Of a stretch of 49,160 nucleotides of DNA, positions 1-7,432 are shown in pieces. The stretch comes from Nocardia wallacei. GTDB lineage: Bacteria > Actinomycetota > Actinomycetes > Mycobacteriales > Mycobacteriaceae. Where the stretch lies: positions 1 to 49,160 of the forward strand of contig NZ_JARWQD010000311.1 of NCBI RefSeq assembly GCF_029869545.1. The letters are read 5' to 3'. A program made the position numbers and the translations under genes. The number at the start of each line of letters is the position of its first letter. Position 1 is the stretch's first letter. The notes beneath the pieces are model-generated. The model was given only the letters and a program-made list of their open reading frames with translations, was not told where the DNA came from and did not search any database.

Positions 1-132
1 CGGCGGGCCGGGGGGGGGGGGGCGGGCGCCCCCCCCCCCCCGGGGGGGGGGGGGGGGGGCCCCCGGCCCCCCCCGCCCCCCCCCCCCCGGGGCCTCCGCC
101 TCCGCCCGCCCCCCCCCCGCCCCCCCGCCGCG
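1..132. other. Low-complexity G/C contig end
   Basis: The first 132 bases are almost only long runs of G and C, with no recognisable gene, repeat unit or hairpin. This resembles an unreliable assembly end. The true 5' end of the next gene is probably lost or corrupted here. Confidence 0.75.
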
Positions 133-2397
133 GTGCGGGCCGCGGCGGCCGATTCCGGCGGTGACGCCGAGGCCGTGATCGCCGCGCTCGACACGGTCGT
201 CGCCGTTCGCGCGTTCGACGATTCGAGCGCCTTCGCCCGGCCCGCGCTGGGCGCGCCGGACAATGTGGCGCGGGCCGTGGCCGGGCGCGTCGGTGCCGAC
301 CCGCGCCGGGCGATCCTGGGGCCGACCGGCGGACAGGGACCGCAGCAGCTCCTCACCGAACTGTGCGGGGATATCGCGGACGAAAAATGCGATGCCGCGG
401 TGCTTTTCGGCGCGGAGGCGATCTCCACCGTCCGCGACCTGGCGGGCCGCCCCGCCGCCGAGCGGCCCGATTTCGGCGAGCATGCCGAGGGCTCGCTGGA
501 GGACCGCGGCTACGGCATCGAGGGGATGACCCCGGCGCAGGCCGTGCTGCATCAGATGGTGGAGCCGCTGGTGTCGTACTCGGTGCTGGAGAACGCCCGC
601 CGGGCCCGCGTGGGCGCCTCACGGGCGGAGTACGCGCGGGCCATGGGCGCGCTGTTCAGCCGGTTCAGCGCGGTCGCCGCGGGCAATCCGCACGCGGCGG
701 CGCCGGTGGCGCGCGACGCCGCGGAACTGATCGAGGAGAACGAGCGCAACCGGCGGGTCACCGACGTCTACACGCGCCTGCTGATCGCCCGCGAACAGGT
801 CAATCAGGGTGCCGCGGTCCTGGTCATGTCGCTGGCGACCGCGCGGCGGCTCGGGGTCCCCGGCGAGCGCATGGTGTTCCTCGCGGGCCACGCCGATCTG
901 ACCGAACGCGAACTGCTCGCGCGTCCGGACCTGAGCCGCAGCCCGGCGGCCGTCGCGGCGGTCCGGTCCGCGCTCGACATGGCCGGGGTCAGCGCCGACC
1001 GGCTGTCGGCGATGGATCTCTACAGCTGCTTTCCGATCGCCGTGTTCAATATCTGTGACGGCCTCGGCTTGGACCCGGACGATCCGCGCGGCCTGACGGC
1101 CACCGGGGGCCTGCCGTACTTCGGCGGTCCCGGCAACAACTACTCCACCCATGCGATCGCGGAAATCGTTGCGCGCGTGCGTGATCGGCCGGGCAGCCAC
1201 GGCATGGTGGTCGCCAACGGCGGCGTGCTCAGCAAACATTCGGTGGGCATCTACACCACCGCGCCCGCCGTCTGGCGCCGGTCGCGCGCGGCGACGGTGC
1301 AGGCCGAGCTGGACGCGGTGACCGGGGTGCCGGTGGCCGTCCACGCCGACGGCTGGGGCGTCATCGAGAGTTTCGTCGTGCGGTTCGATCGCGACGGGTC
1401 CCGCGTCGGCATCGTGGTCGGCAGGCTCGACGACGGCCGCCGGTTCCTCGCCAACACCCTCGCGGGCGACGGCGACCTGATGGACGCGCTCACCGGGGAC
1501 GGGCAGCCGATCGGGGAGCGCGTATTCGTGCGGTCCACCGATGCGGGCAACCGGGTCGCCGTCGATCGCGAGCGGATGGACGAACTGCTGGGACACACGG
1601 TGCCCGGATTCCGCGACGACTACTCCCACGTGCTCGTCACGCGGTCGGGGCACATCCTGGAGGTGACGATCGATCGGCCCGAGTCCGGCAACGCGCTGAA
1701 TGCCGCGGCGCAGCGCGAACTCGACGAGATCTTCACCGCCTTCCAGCACGACGACGATCTGTGGGTCGCGGTGCTGTGCGGTGCGGGCGAGGAGGCGTTC
1801 TGCGTCGGGCACGATCTCGCCGAGATGGCCTCACCGATGCAGCTGCTGGGGCAGCCGCGCAGCGGATTCGGCGGCCTGGTGGCCCGCGAGCTGACCAAGC
1901 CGGTGATCGCGGCGGTCAACGGCCGCGCCGACGGTGGTGGGCTCGAACTCGTCCTGGCCTGTCATCTGGTCGTCGCCGACGACGCGGCGTCGTTCGCGTT
2001 GCCCGACACCGCGATCGGGCAGTCGCCCGGGCCCGGGGTGCTGGTGCGACTGCCCCGGACCGTGGGCCGCGCCCTGGCACACGACATGATCATCACCGGG
2101 CGGCGGATCGACGCGGGCGAGGCCGTGGCGGCGGGCCTGGTCGCACGGCTGGCCCCGACCGGCAAGGCCGTCGCCGTCGCCCGGGAGATGGCCGCCGACG
2201 TCGCCGCCCGCTCACCCGTCGCCATCCGCGCGGCCCTGTCCTTCATGGCCCGCACCGACCCCGCCACCGCCCCCGACGGCCCGATCGGCCGCCCCGCCGA
2301 CCTGCTCGACAACCTCATACCCCACCGCGACCCGGTGGAGGGCCTCGCCGCCCTCCGCGAGGGCCGAGAACCGCGCTGGCACACCACATTCAGGTGA
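133..2397 (+). CDS. Thiolase-like / enoyl-CoA hydratase (crotonase) fusion protein, 5' end unreliable
   Basis: A 754-residue reading frame joins two fatty-acid or steroid metabolism modules. Residues 1 to about 400 resemble actinobacterial acetyl-CoA acetyltransferase (SCP-x-like) proteins, with DLYSCFPIAV, a TGGLPYFGGPGNNY stretch and a late GGVLSKHSVG motif. A short OB-fold-like linker follows, then a crotonase domain from about 500. The thiolase nucleophile region reads TGGQGPQ with no cysteine, so thiolase chemistry is doubtful. In the crotonase half the first catalytic glutamate is present (E605 in GGGLEL), while the second position, 20 residues later, is aspartate (D625 in LPD). The GTG at 133 opens directly out of low-complexity sequence and the usual thiolase N-terminus is missing, so the gene is probably 5'-partial. 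Substrate is unknown; it could act on an acyl-CoA intermediate as a non-catalytic scaffold plus hydratase or isomerase. Confidence 0.8.
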   Translation: MRAAAADSGGDAEAVIAALDTVVAVRAFDDSSAFARPALGAPDNVARAVAGRVGADPRRAILGPTGGQGPQQLLTELCGDIADEKCDAAVLFGAEAISTVRDLAGRPAAERPDFGEHAEGSLEDRGYGIEGMTPAQAVLHQMVEPLVSYSVLENARRARVGASRAEYARAMGALFSRFSAVAAGNPHAAAPVARDAAELIEENERNRRVTDVYTRLLIAREQVNQGAAVLVMSLATARRLGVPGERMVFLAGHADLTERELLARPDLSRSPAAVAAVRSALDMAGVSADRLSAMDLYSCFPIAVFNICDGLGLDPDDPRGLTATGGLPYFGGPGNNYSTHAIAEIVARVRDRPGSHGMVVANGGVLSKHSVGIYTTAPAVWRRSRAATVQAELDAVTGVPVAVHADGWGVIESFVVRFDRDGSRVGIVVGRLDDGRRFLANTLAGDGDLMDALTGDGQPIGERVFVRSTDAGNRVAVDRERMDELLGHTVPGFRDDYSHVLVTRSGHILEVTIDRPESGNALNAAAQRELDEIFTAFQHDDDLWVAVLCGAGEEAFCVGHDLAEMASPMQLLGQPRSGFGGLVARELTKPVIAAVNGRADGGGLELVLACHLVVADDAASFALPDTAIGQSPGPGVLVRLPRTVGRALAHDMIITGRRIDAGEAVAAGLVARLAPTGKAVAVAREMAADVAARSPVAIRAALSFMARTDPATAPDGPIGRPADLLDNLIPHRDPVEGLAALREGREPRWHTTFR

Positions 2398-3366
2398 CCC
2401 CGCAGCGCGGCGGGCTCGCAGCACGACGCCTGCTGCGGCGGCGAGGGTGAGTGCGCCGAGGGCAGCAGCCGTCAGTACGGTCGCAGCGTCCGGGCGCAGG
2501 AGCGGCTGGGCCCGCAGGGCCTGGCGCAGCAGCAAGGCGAGCATTCCCGCGTAGCCGATGGCGAGCACGCCGATCAGGTGGGCACGGGCGCGCTCGGTCA
2601 GCCACGGATGGCGCCGCGCGAGCCAGGCCAGCGCGACCACGGCCGCGAGCAGCACCTGGATGCCGTGCAGCCCGGCGAAATGCGGAACCCGCAGGTCGCC
2701 GCCCCCGGTGCTCCAGTGTGTGATCGGCATGGTGTCCACTCCGTCGCGGACCGGGGGTGCGGACCGCATGACCGTATGCCCGGCCGACAGCTGCAGCGCG
2801 CGTCCGTCGGTGTCGCGGACGGTCTGCTCGCCGGTGAAGCCCATCAGGTAGCCGAGCGCCATCCCCGCCACGGCCAGGGCGAGCCCGGCGTGGATGGCGC
2901 GGGAGGTCGGCCGGTCCAGCAGCCGCTGCCACGACAGGGTCAGCACGATCAGCAGATTCGCGACGAACAGGCCGGGCACGCCGGAGGCGAAGACCATCTG
3001 CCCGATCTCGTTCACCCGGTCGGTGCTGTCGGCGTTGAAATGGCTGAAGGTGCCGCGGGCGGCCTGCACGACGACGAATCCCACATCGACGAACCCGGTG
3101 ACCGCGAAGACGGTGCCCAGCCACCAGGTGGCCCGGGATCCCCTGTGCGGCAACGACAACAGCCACGCCAGCGTCCCGGCGTACAGCAGGAACGCCAGCC
3201 CGAACTTGAACGGCTTGAGCCAGACCGATTCGCCCAGCAGTTGTCGATGGTCGACGACCATGGCGCCCAGGCAGAAGACGGCGAGCACACCCATCGCGGC
3301 GGTGCAGGCCAGCAGCGGCCGATGCGGTCGCCGCAGGGCGGTGGCGGGAACAGCGGTGATGGTCAT
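2212..3366 (-). CDS. Polytopic integral membrane protein, unknown function
   Basis: Starts at the ATG at 3366 and encodes about eight hydrophobic segments, beginning with RPHRPLLACTAAMGVLAVF and including WLKPFKFGLAFLLYAG. Actinobacteria carry similar unnamed membrane proteins, but I recognise no catalytic motif. The recognisable membrane part ends near residue 320. The remaining 60 or so residues are Gly/Glu-rich, have no membrane character and are read entirely from the antisense of the preceding crotonase gene, so the frame overlaps that convergent gene by 186 bases. Either the natural stop has been lost (mutation or sequencing error near 2395) or the protein really carries a soluble tail. 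Upstream at 3414-3440 lie GGTATC/GATAC repeats that could be its operator. Confidence 0.6.
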   Translation of the reverse strand: MTITAVPATALRRPHRPLLACTAAMGVLAVFCLGAMVVDHRQLLGESVWLKPFKFGLAFLLYAGTLAWLLSLPHRGSRATWWLGTVFAVTGFVDVGFVVVQAARGTFSHFNADSTDRVNEIGQMVFASGVPGLFVANLLIVLTLSWQRLLDRPTSRAIHAGLALAVAGMALGYLMGFTGEQTVRDTDGRALQLSAGHTVMRSAPPVRDGVDTMPITHWSTGGGDLRVPHFAGLHGIQVLLAAVVALAWLARRHPWLTERARAHLIGVLAIGYAGMLALLLRQALRAQPLLRPDAATVLTAAALGALTLAAAAGVVLRARRAAGSPECGVPARFSALAEGGEALHRVAVGYEVVEQVGGAADRAVGGGGGVGAGHEGQGRADGDG

Positions 3367-3413
3367 GGCCCGACGCTAGGATCGGCGCACCACCCCGCAC
3401 GTCCCCCGCAGGT

Positions 3414-3440
3414 GGTATCCGCACCCGATACTCCGGTATC
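3414..3440. promoter_or_regulatory. GGTATC/GATAC repeat element upstream of membrane protein
   Basis: GGTATC at 3414-3419 is followed by GATAC-TCCG-GTATC at 3427-3440, an inverted repeat with 5-base arms. The element sits 48-75 bases upstream of the ATG at 3366 in a 246-base gap otherwise empty of genes. A dimeric repressor or activator site is inferred; the cognate regulator is unknown. Confidence 0.3.
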
Positions 3441-3612
3441 AGACGATGAACGGCATGCTGCGGCAACGAGTTTCGCGTCCCGGGCGGGAGGCTGCCGGGA
3501 AGGGCCTGGGCGTGCACTTTCGACCCCGAATGACCGGCCGGTGACCGACCGCGCGGCGGGCCGACCGGCGTGCACGCCCAAGCCCACCCCGGCAGCTTCC
3601 GGCGGCCGGAAC

Positions 3613-4293
3613 TCAGTCCTGCATCGGCCCCACGTCGATACCGCGCGCGGCGAGCCACGGAATCGGGTCGATCTTGTCGCCGTTGTCGTGCGACCACACC
3701 TCGTAGTGCAGATGCGGCCCGGTGGAGAAGCCGCGATCGCCGACCGTGGCGATGATGTCGCCGGCGCGCACGTGCTGGCCGACCGTGACGAGGATGTCGT
3801 TGACGTGGCCGTAGACGCCGACGGTGCCGTCGTCCTGCTGCACCCGGACCCACATGCCGAATCCGGACGCGGGCCCGGCCTCGATGATCGTGCCGTCGGT
3901 GACCGAGGCGATCGGACTGCCGAGCGGCTCGGCGAAGTCGATCCCGGCGTGCAGGGCACCCCAGCGCATGCCGAACAGCGAGCTGAGCACCCCGGCGACC
4001 GGCCGCACCGCGGACGGGCGGATTTCCTTGGCGGCCTTGTTCATCGGCGGGGGCGGTAGTTCGGGCGGCTCGTGGGCGGCCACCGCGTTCAGCGTGCGCG
4101 GCTCGTCGGCGGCGGGTGGTGCCGCGGGGGGAAGGGTGTGCTGCAGGGCGGCGAGTCCGGGGGCGGAGCCGTCGCCGTGGCGGTCGGCGGCGGACAGGGC
4201 ACCCACCGAGGCGCCGATGACCGCGGTGATCGCCACGGCCTGGGCGGCGGCCCGCCGGGCCCGGCGCGAAGGTAACGGAACGATCACGGGCAT
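3613..4293 (-). CDS. Secreted or membrane-anchored M23 (LytM-type) metallopeptidase
   Basis: A 226-residue protein with a basic N-terminus and one hydrophobic segment (about residues 17-36), an Ala/Pro-rich linker to about 95, and a C-terminal LytM/peptidase M23 domain. The zinc and catalytic residues are all visible: H115 and D119 (HAGID), H163 (YGH), and H194 and H196 (HLH). It should therefore be an active peptidoglycan endopeptidase working outside the membrane in cell-wall remodelling. The start at 4293 is chosen because the signal-like segment follows immediately; the open frame upstream has no signal character. It is transcribed divergently from the ArsR gene, with a TGTGA-CCA-TCACA inverted repeat between them. 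Confidence 0.88.
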   Translation of the reverse strand: MPVIVPLPSRRARRAAAQAVAITAVIGASVGALSAADRHGDGSAPGLAALQHTLPPAAPPAADEPRTLNAVAAHEPPELPPPPMNKAAKEIRPSAVRPVAGVLSSLFGMRWGALHAGIDFAEPLGSPIASVTDGTIIEAGPASGFGMWVRVQQDDGTVGVYGHVNDILVTVGQHVRAGDIIATVGDRGFSTGPHLHYEVWSHDNGDKIDPIPWLAARGIDVGPMQD

Positions 4294-4337
4294 GGCTGCG
4301 AACCTACGACAGATACCGCGTGGTTCCGCAATCGTGT

Positions 4338-4350
4338 TGTGACCATCACA
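4338..4350. promoter_or_regulatory. Inverted repeat TGTGA-CCA-TCACA
   Basis: Perfect 5-base arms with a 3-base spacer, 45 bases upstream of the M23 peptidase start, in the 148-base divergent region shared with the ArsR gene. The half-sites equal those of Crp/GlxR boxes, but the spacer is 3 rather than 6 bases, so Crp binding is doubtful. It may be an operator for the adjacent ArsR protein or another dimeric regulator. Confidence 0.35.
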
Positions 4351-4441
4351 GCGCGGCAAAGTACCAGCTGAGCGATCACGGCCGGATAACGACACGCAGG
4401 TAAAACGCTCTCGACCGGGAGCGACTCCGGAGGCTCGGACC

Positions 4442-4798
4442 TTGACCGGCGTGTCGGTGAACGGGCAGTCTGTTTTAGTGGCGACTAACGGAGTCAGGGC
4501 CTTGGTTGCCCTTGCGGATCCGACTCGGCGCGCGATTTTCGAGGCGCTACCGCAGGCGCCCCGGGCCGTCGGGGAGCTGGCCGCGACGGTCGGGGTGAGC
4601 AGTTCGGCGGTATCGCAGCATCTTCGGGTGCTGCGCGAGGCCCGGCTGGTCATGGTCCGCCCCCACGGCAACCGCCGCCTGTACGCCCTGGACCCACGCG
4701 GCCTGGCCGACGCCCGCGACTACCTCGAGCAGTTCTGGCCGAGCGCTCTGGCGGCATACGCGGCGGCCATCTCCGACGCCGGAGCCGGGCAGGTGTGA
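4442..4798 (+). CDS. ArsR-family winged-helix transcriptional regulator
   Basis: An 118-residue protein whose core (residues about 20-90) is an ArsR winged helix: ALADPTRRAIFEAL, then the recognition helix SSSAVSQHLRVLREARLV and a wing ending RRLYALDP. There is no metal-binding CxC pair in the recognition helix, so it belongs to the non-metal ArsR group that often controls neighbouring enzymes. The TTG at 4442 is preferred because a CCGGAGG ribosome site lies 8 bases before it; in-frame GTG codons at 4451, 4457 and 4478 are alternatives. No AHSA1-type partner, common beside such regulators, is present; its target may be itself or the divergent M23 gene. Confidence 0.85.
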   Translation: MTGVSVNGQSVLVATNGVRALVALADPTRRAIFEALPQAPRAVGELAATVGVSSSAVSQHLRVLREARLVMVRPHGNRRLYALDPRGLADARDYLEQFWPSALAAYAAAISDAGAGQV

Positions 4799-4896
4799 GG
4801 CCGAGGCGACGGCTCGCCAGGGTCGAGGCAGGCCGGAGCGCGATGCGGCGGTGGCCGGTGAGCGCTCGCCGCCGCGCGGGTGTCGTGCCTCGGAAG

Positions 4897-5886
4897 TCAG
4901 CCGACGCGGCGGTAGGCGGCCTGGCGGCGGCGGTCTACCTCGGCGCCGGGCCACGGGCGCTTGCGCAGCTGTTTGTCGAGGGCGTCGATCACCTCGGCGA
5001 CGCTGATCTCGAGCAGTCCCGGGTCGGGGGTGTCGGCGTGGTGGTCGCCGGTGCGGCCCGCCCACAGCACCACGTGCCGGCCGAGCAGGTGCGGCGGCGG
5101 TCCGCTGTGGTTGGGGGAGGTGGGCCCGAAGAGCAGGACCGTGCGGGTGCCGAAGGCGGTGGCCAGGTGCGCGACCCCGGTATCGCCGCACACCACCAGG
5201 GCGGCCTCGGCGACGGTGGCCGACAGTTCGACGAGGTTCTGCTGTCCGGCCAGCACGTGCCGATGCGGCAACCCCGCGCGCGCGGCGATGTTGAGCGCGA
5301 TCTCGCGTTCGAACTCGTCGCCGGTGAGCACCACCTCGCGCCCCTGCACGAGCAGGTGCCGCACCACGGCGGCGAAGCGCTCCGGGGGCCAGCGCCGGGC
5401 GGGCGAGCCCGCGCCGATGTGCACGACCACGCAGTCGCGGTGACTGGTGGTGGCCACGGGCGGCACCAGCCCGAGATTGCGGCGGTCGGCGGCGATCCCG
5501 TCGGATTCCAGCAGATGGCACCACCGGTCGACGTCGTGCATGTCCTGCTGCCAGACCGGCCCGTCGAGGTCGGGGAAGGCGGGATTGCGGTAGGTGAGGA
5601 TGCGGGCGGGATTGGTCTTGCCCAGCTCCACGATGCCCTCGGTCCCCGCGCCGTGCAGGTTGACCGCCAGCGCGGGCGGTTCCCCGTCGTAGCGCAGGCT
5701 TTCCGGGTCCGGGGTCGGCACCATCTCATCGATCGACGCGATCATGTCCACGATCGGTTTGAGCCGATGCGGGGCGGCCAGCGCGATGTGATCATGTGGC
5801 CTGGCCCGGCGCAGCGCGCGAAGAGCCGGGACTGCGGTGAGGAGATCACCCAGCCCACGTGCGCGCAGCACGAGTACAACCGCCAC
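4897..5886 (-). CDS. Glycosyltransferase family 9 (heptosyltransferase-like) protein
   Basis: A 329-residue GT-B-fold protein that starts VLRARGLGDLLTAVPALRALR, as GT9 enzymes do, and contains VVVHIGAGSPARRWPPERFA and the donor-site signature CGDTGVAHLATAFGTRTVLLFGP. GT9 enzymes transfer heptose or related sugars in Gram-negative LPS assembly; actinobacteria have no LPS, so here the acceptor may be a cell-wall polysaccharide, glycolipid or secondary metabolite. The GTG at 5886 follows an AGGAGAAGAG ribosome site. It stands alone, convergent with the ArsR gene and divergent from a small membrane-protein gene. Confidence 0.85.
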   Translation of the reverse strand: MAVVLVLRARGLGDLLTAVPALRALRRARPHDHIALAAPHRLKPIVDMIASIDEMVPTPDPESLRYDGEPPALAVNLHGAGTEGIVELGKTNPARILTYRNPAFPDLDGPVWQQDMHDVDRWCHLLESDGIAADRRNLGLVPPVATTSHRDCVVVHIGAGSPARRWPPERFAAVVRHLLVQGREVVLTGDEFEREIALNIAARAGLPHRHVLAGQQNLVELSATVAEAALVVCGDTGVAHLATAFGTRTVLLFGPTSPNHSGPPPHLLGRHVVLWAGRTGDHHADTPDPGLLEISVAEVIDALDKQLRKRPWPGAEVDRRRQAAYRRVG

Positions 5887-6049
5887 CCTCTTCTCCTAGC
5901 CATCCACCATGCGACCCACGACAACCCGACCCACTGCGCCCCCCGCGCCGGACGGCACGGCATGGACTGAGAGAGCCACTTGGAGAGGACTACCCGGGGT
6001 ATCCGGGGCCGAAACTCGCAATCGTGGCGATTTCTACTACCGAATGTCG

Positions 6050-6083
6050 TTGACTGCGGGGTAGATCAACTACTCTGTGTAGT
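6050..6083 (+). promoter_or_regulatory. Putative promoter and operator of the small membrane-protein gene
   Basis: TTGACT at 6050-6055 and TACTCT at 6071-6076 could form -35 and -10 boxes with a short 15-base spacer, placing transcription start almost at the ATG at 6085 (leaderless style). The inverted repeat ACTAC-TCTGT-GTAGT at 6069-6083 covers the -10 box, as a repressor site would. A similar ACTAC/GTAGT palindrome with a 4-base centre occurs at 11412-11427. Confidence 0.4.
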
Positions 6084-6084
6084 C

Positions 6085-6435
6085 ATGACATTCGTCTACA
6101 ACCTGATGATCGCGGCGCATCTGCTCGGCCTCGCCGCGGTCATCGGCGGCTACGCCTCCGGTCGGCCGCGGGTGAACGAGGTGATGGTCTGGGGCGCGCG
6201 GGCGCAGATCGTTACCGGGGTGGTGCTGGTCGGGATGGCCGAGGGGATCGACTCCCTCGACAAGAATCTGGTCATGGCCAAGGTGATCGTGAAGCTGGTG
6301 ATCGCGGTCGCGGTGGCGGGGTTCGCCGAGGTCGCGCACGCGGATGCCAAGCGCGGCAAGGCGGTTGCGTGGATGGCCGATGCGGCGGGCGGGCTGGCGA
6401 TCGTCAACGTGCTGGTCGCCGTGCTGTGGACGTGA
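6085..6435 (+). CDS. Small four-helix membrane protein
   Basis: A 116-residue protein made of about four transmembrane helices (MTFVYNLMIAAHLLGLAAVIG, then QIVTGVVLVGM, VIVKLVIAVAVAGFAEV and AGGLAIVNVLVAVLW). A histidine in the first helix (AAHLLG) and another near the third (EVAHAD) recall small CopD-like or haem-binding membrane proteins, but no definite family signature is visible. The ATG at 6085 is chosen because it follows the promoter-like region and opens straight into the first helix; the longer upstream reading frame has no membrane character. Convergent with the TetR gene, 15 bases apart. Confidence 0.7.
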   Translation: MTFVYNLMIAAHLLGLAAVIGGYASGRPRVNEVMVWGARAQIVTGVVLVGMAEGIDSLDKNLVMAKVIVKLVIAVAVAGFAEVAHADAKRGKAVAWMADAAGGLAIVNVLVAVLWT

Positions 6436-6450
6436 GCGCCGGGGACGCGC

Positions 6451-7188
6451 TCAGCGGCGGGAGAACGCGGCGTGCAGCGGTCGCCGCGGATCCAGGTCGA
6501 TGCCGTTGCGACGCGCGGAACTCTGGGCGAGCGCCGCGATGATCGACGCCAGGTAGCCGACGAACTCCTCGATCGGCATCGGGCGCTCGGGTAGCCGGTC
6601 CGCGCCGATCCACCAGTCGGTGGCGGAGGCGACCGCGCCGAAGGTCGAGTAGACGATCATCTCGGTGCCGTCGAGATCGATGTCACGGGTTGCGGCGGTG
6701 CGGGATTCGGCGTCCGGCTCCGCGCCGACCGCCGCCGCGAGCAGGTGGGCGGCCCGCCGGGCGGACTGCCTCGCCGACTGCAGCGCGCGCTCGGAGTCGT
6801 CGGAGCGCTGGGTGAAGTGGCCGTGCATGAGAAACCGGAACACGTTGGGATGCTCGGTCACCACCAGCGCGTACTCGGTGGCCGCGCGCCGCACCAGTTC
6901 GGCCGCCGGATCGTGGGTGAGGTCGATGCTGGCGGTGATGCGCTCCCACAGGATCTCGGCCATGCGGTCGGTGACGGCGTCGTAGAGGTCGATCTTGTCG
7001 GCGAAGTGGCGGTAGAGCTTGGGTTTGGCGGCGCCGGCGGTCCGGGCGATATCGCCCATGCTCACCTCGGGGCCGTGCTCGTCGAGGGCGCGCAGCGCGG
7101 CGTCGACGAACTCGGCGCGGACGCGCCGCCGGTGGTCGCGCCAGCGTTCGCTGCGGGCGTCGACCCGGGTGCCGTTCGCGGAGTGCAT
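6451..7188 (-). CDS. TetR-family transcriptional regulator
   Basis: A 245-residue repressor. Residues about 15-70 form the TetR DNA-binding domain, with RAEFVDAALRALDEHGPEVS, then DIARTAGAAKPKLYRHFADK, matching the family's helix-turn-helix ending in LYxHFxxK. The remainder is a helical ligand-binding domain (TEMIVYSTFGAVASATDWWIG) typical of regulators of lipid or xenobiotic genes in mycolate actinobacteria. The ATG at 7188 is selected; an upstream extension would be Pro/Arg-rich and unlike a TetR. It is divergent from the unknown gene at 7433, with an inverted repeat GTGAG-ACGGCG-CTCAC between them that may be its operator. Confidence 0.88.
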   Translation of the reverse strand: MHSANGTRVDARSERWRDHRRRVRAEFVDAALRALDEHGPEVSMGDIARTAGAAKPKLYRHFADKIDLYDAVTDRMAEILWERITASIDLTHDPAAELVRRAATEYALVVTEHPNVFRFLMHGHFTQRSDDSERALQSARQSARRAAHLLAAAVGAEPDAESRTAATRDIDLDGTEMIVYSTFGAVASATDWWIGADRLPERPMPIEEFVGYLASIIAALAQSSARRNGIDLDPRRPLHAAFSRR

Positions 7189-7325
7189 CTGCCTGCTGCC
7201 TGCTACCACTTCGGTGATGCTACAAGCCGGAATCGGGGACGGCGCCGCAAATATCGGTCGCGGCAACGATTTCCGGGGGCGGTCGAGACCGGGGTGACCG
7301 GTGTGGTGATCGCGGATGTGCGGCG

Positions 7326-7366
7326 TTGACATCGGGTGAGACGGCGCTCACACTCGTCACTATACT
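7326..7366 (+). promoter_or_regulatory. Divergent promoter/operator region with GTGAG-N6-CTCAC repeat
   Basis: A TTGACA hexamer at 7326-7331, an inverted repeat GTGAG-ACGGCG-CTCAC at 7336-7351 and a strong TATACT hexamer at 7361-7366 lie between the divergent TetR gene and the gene at 7433. TTGACA and TATACT are 29 bases apart, too far to be one promoter, so TATACT probably works with a weak -35. The repeat is a plausible TetR operator. Confidence 0.4.
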
Positions 7367-7432
7367 CGGAACCGGCGGTACTGGATACCCGCCGGTTCGC
7401 GGTGATTCGGCGAAAGTTCGTGAGGGACAACG

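Noticed and set aside
2578..4059. 493-residue plus-strand frame over the membrane protein and M23 genes
   Set aside because: Pro/Arg/Gly-rich shadow; both opposite-strand genes have clear features.
4338..4350. Crp/GlxR box upstream of the M23 gene
   Set aside because: Half-sites fit, but the spacer is 3 instead of 6 bases; kept only as an unspecified inverted repeat.
4294..4441. c-di-AMP (ydaO) riboswitch before the M23 peptidase
   Set aside because: Such switches precede actinobacterial wall hydrolases, but the conserved core could not be found here.
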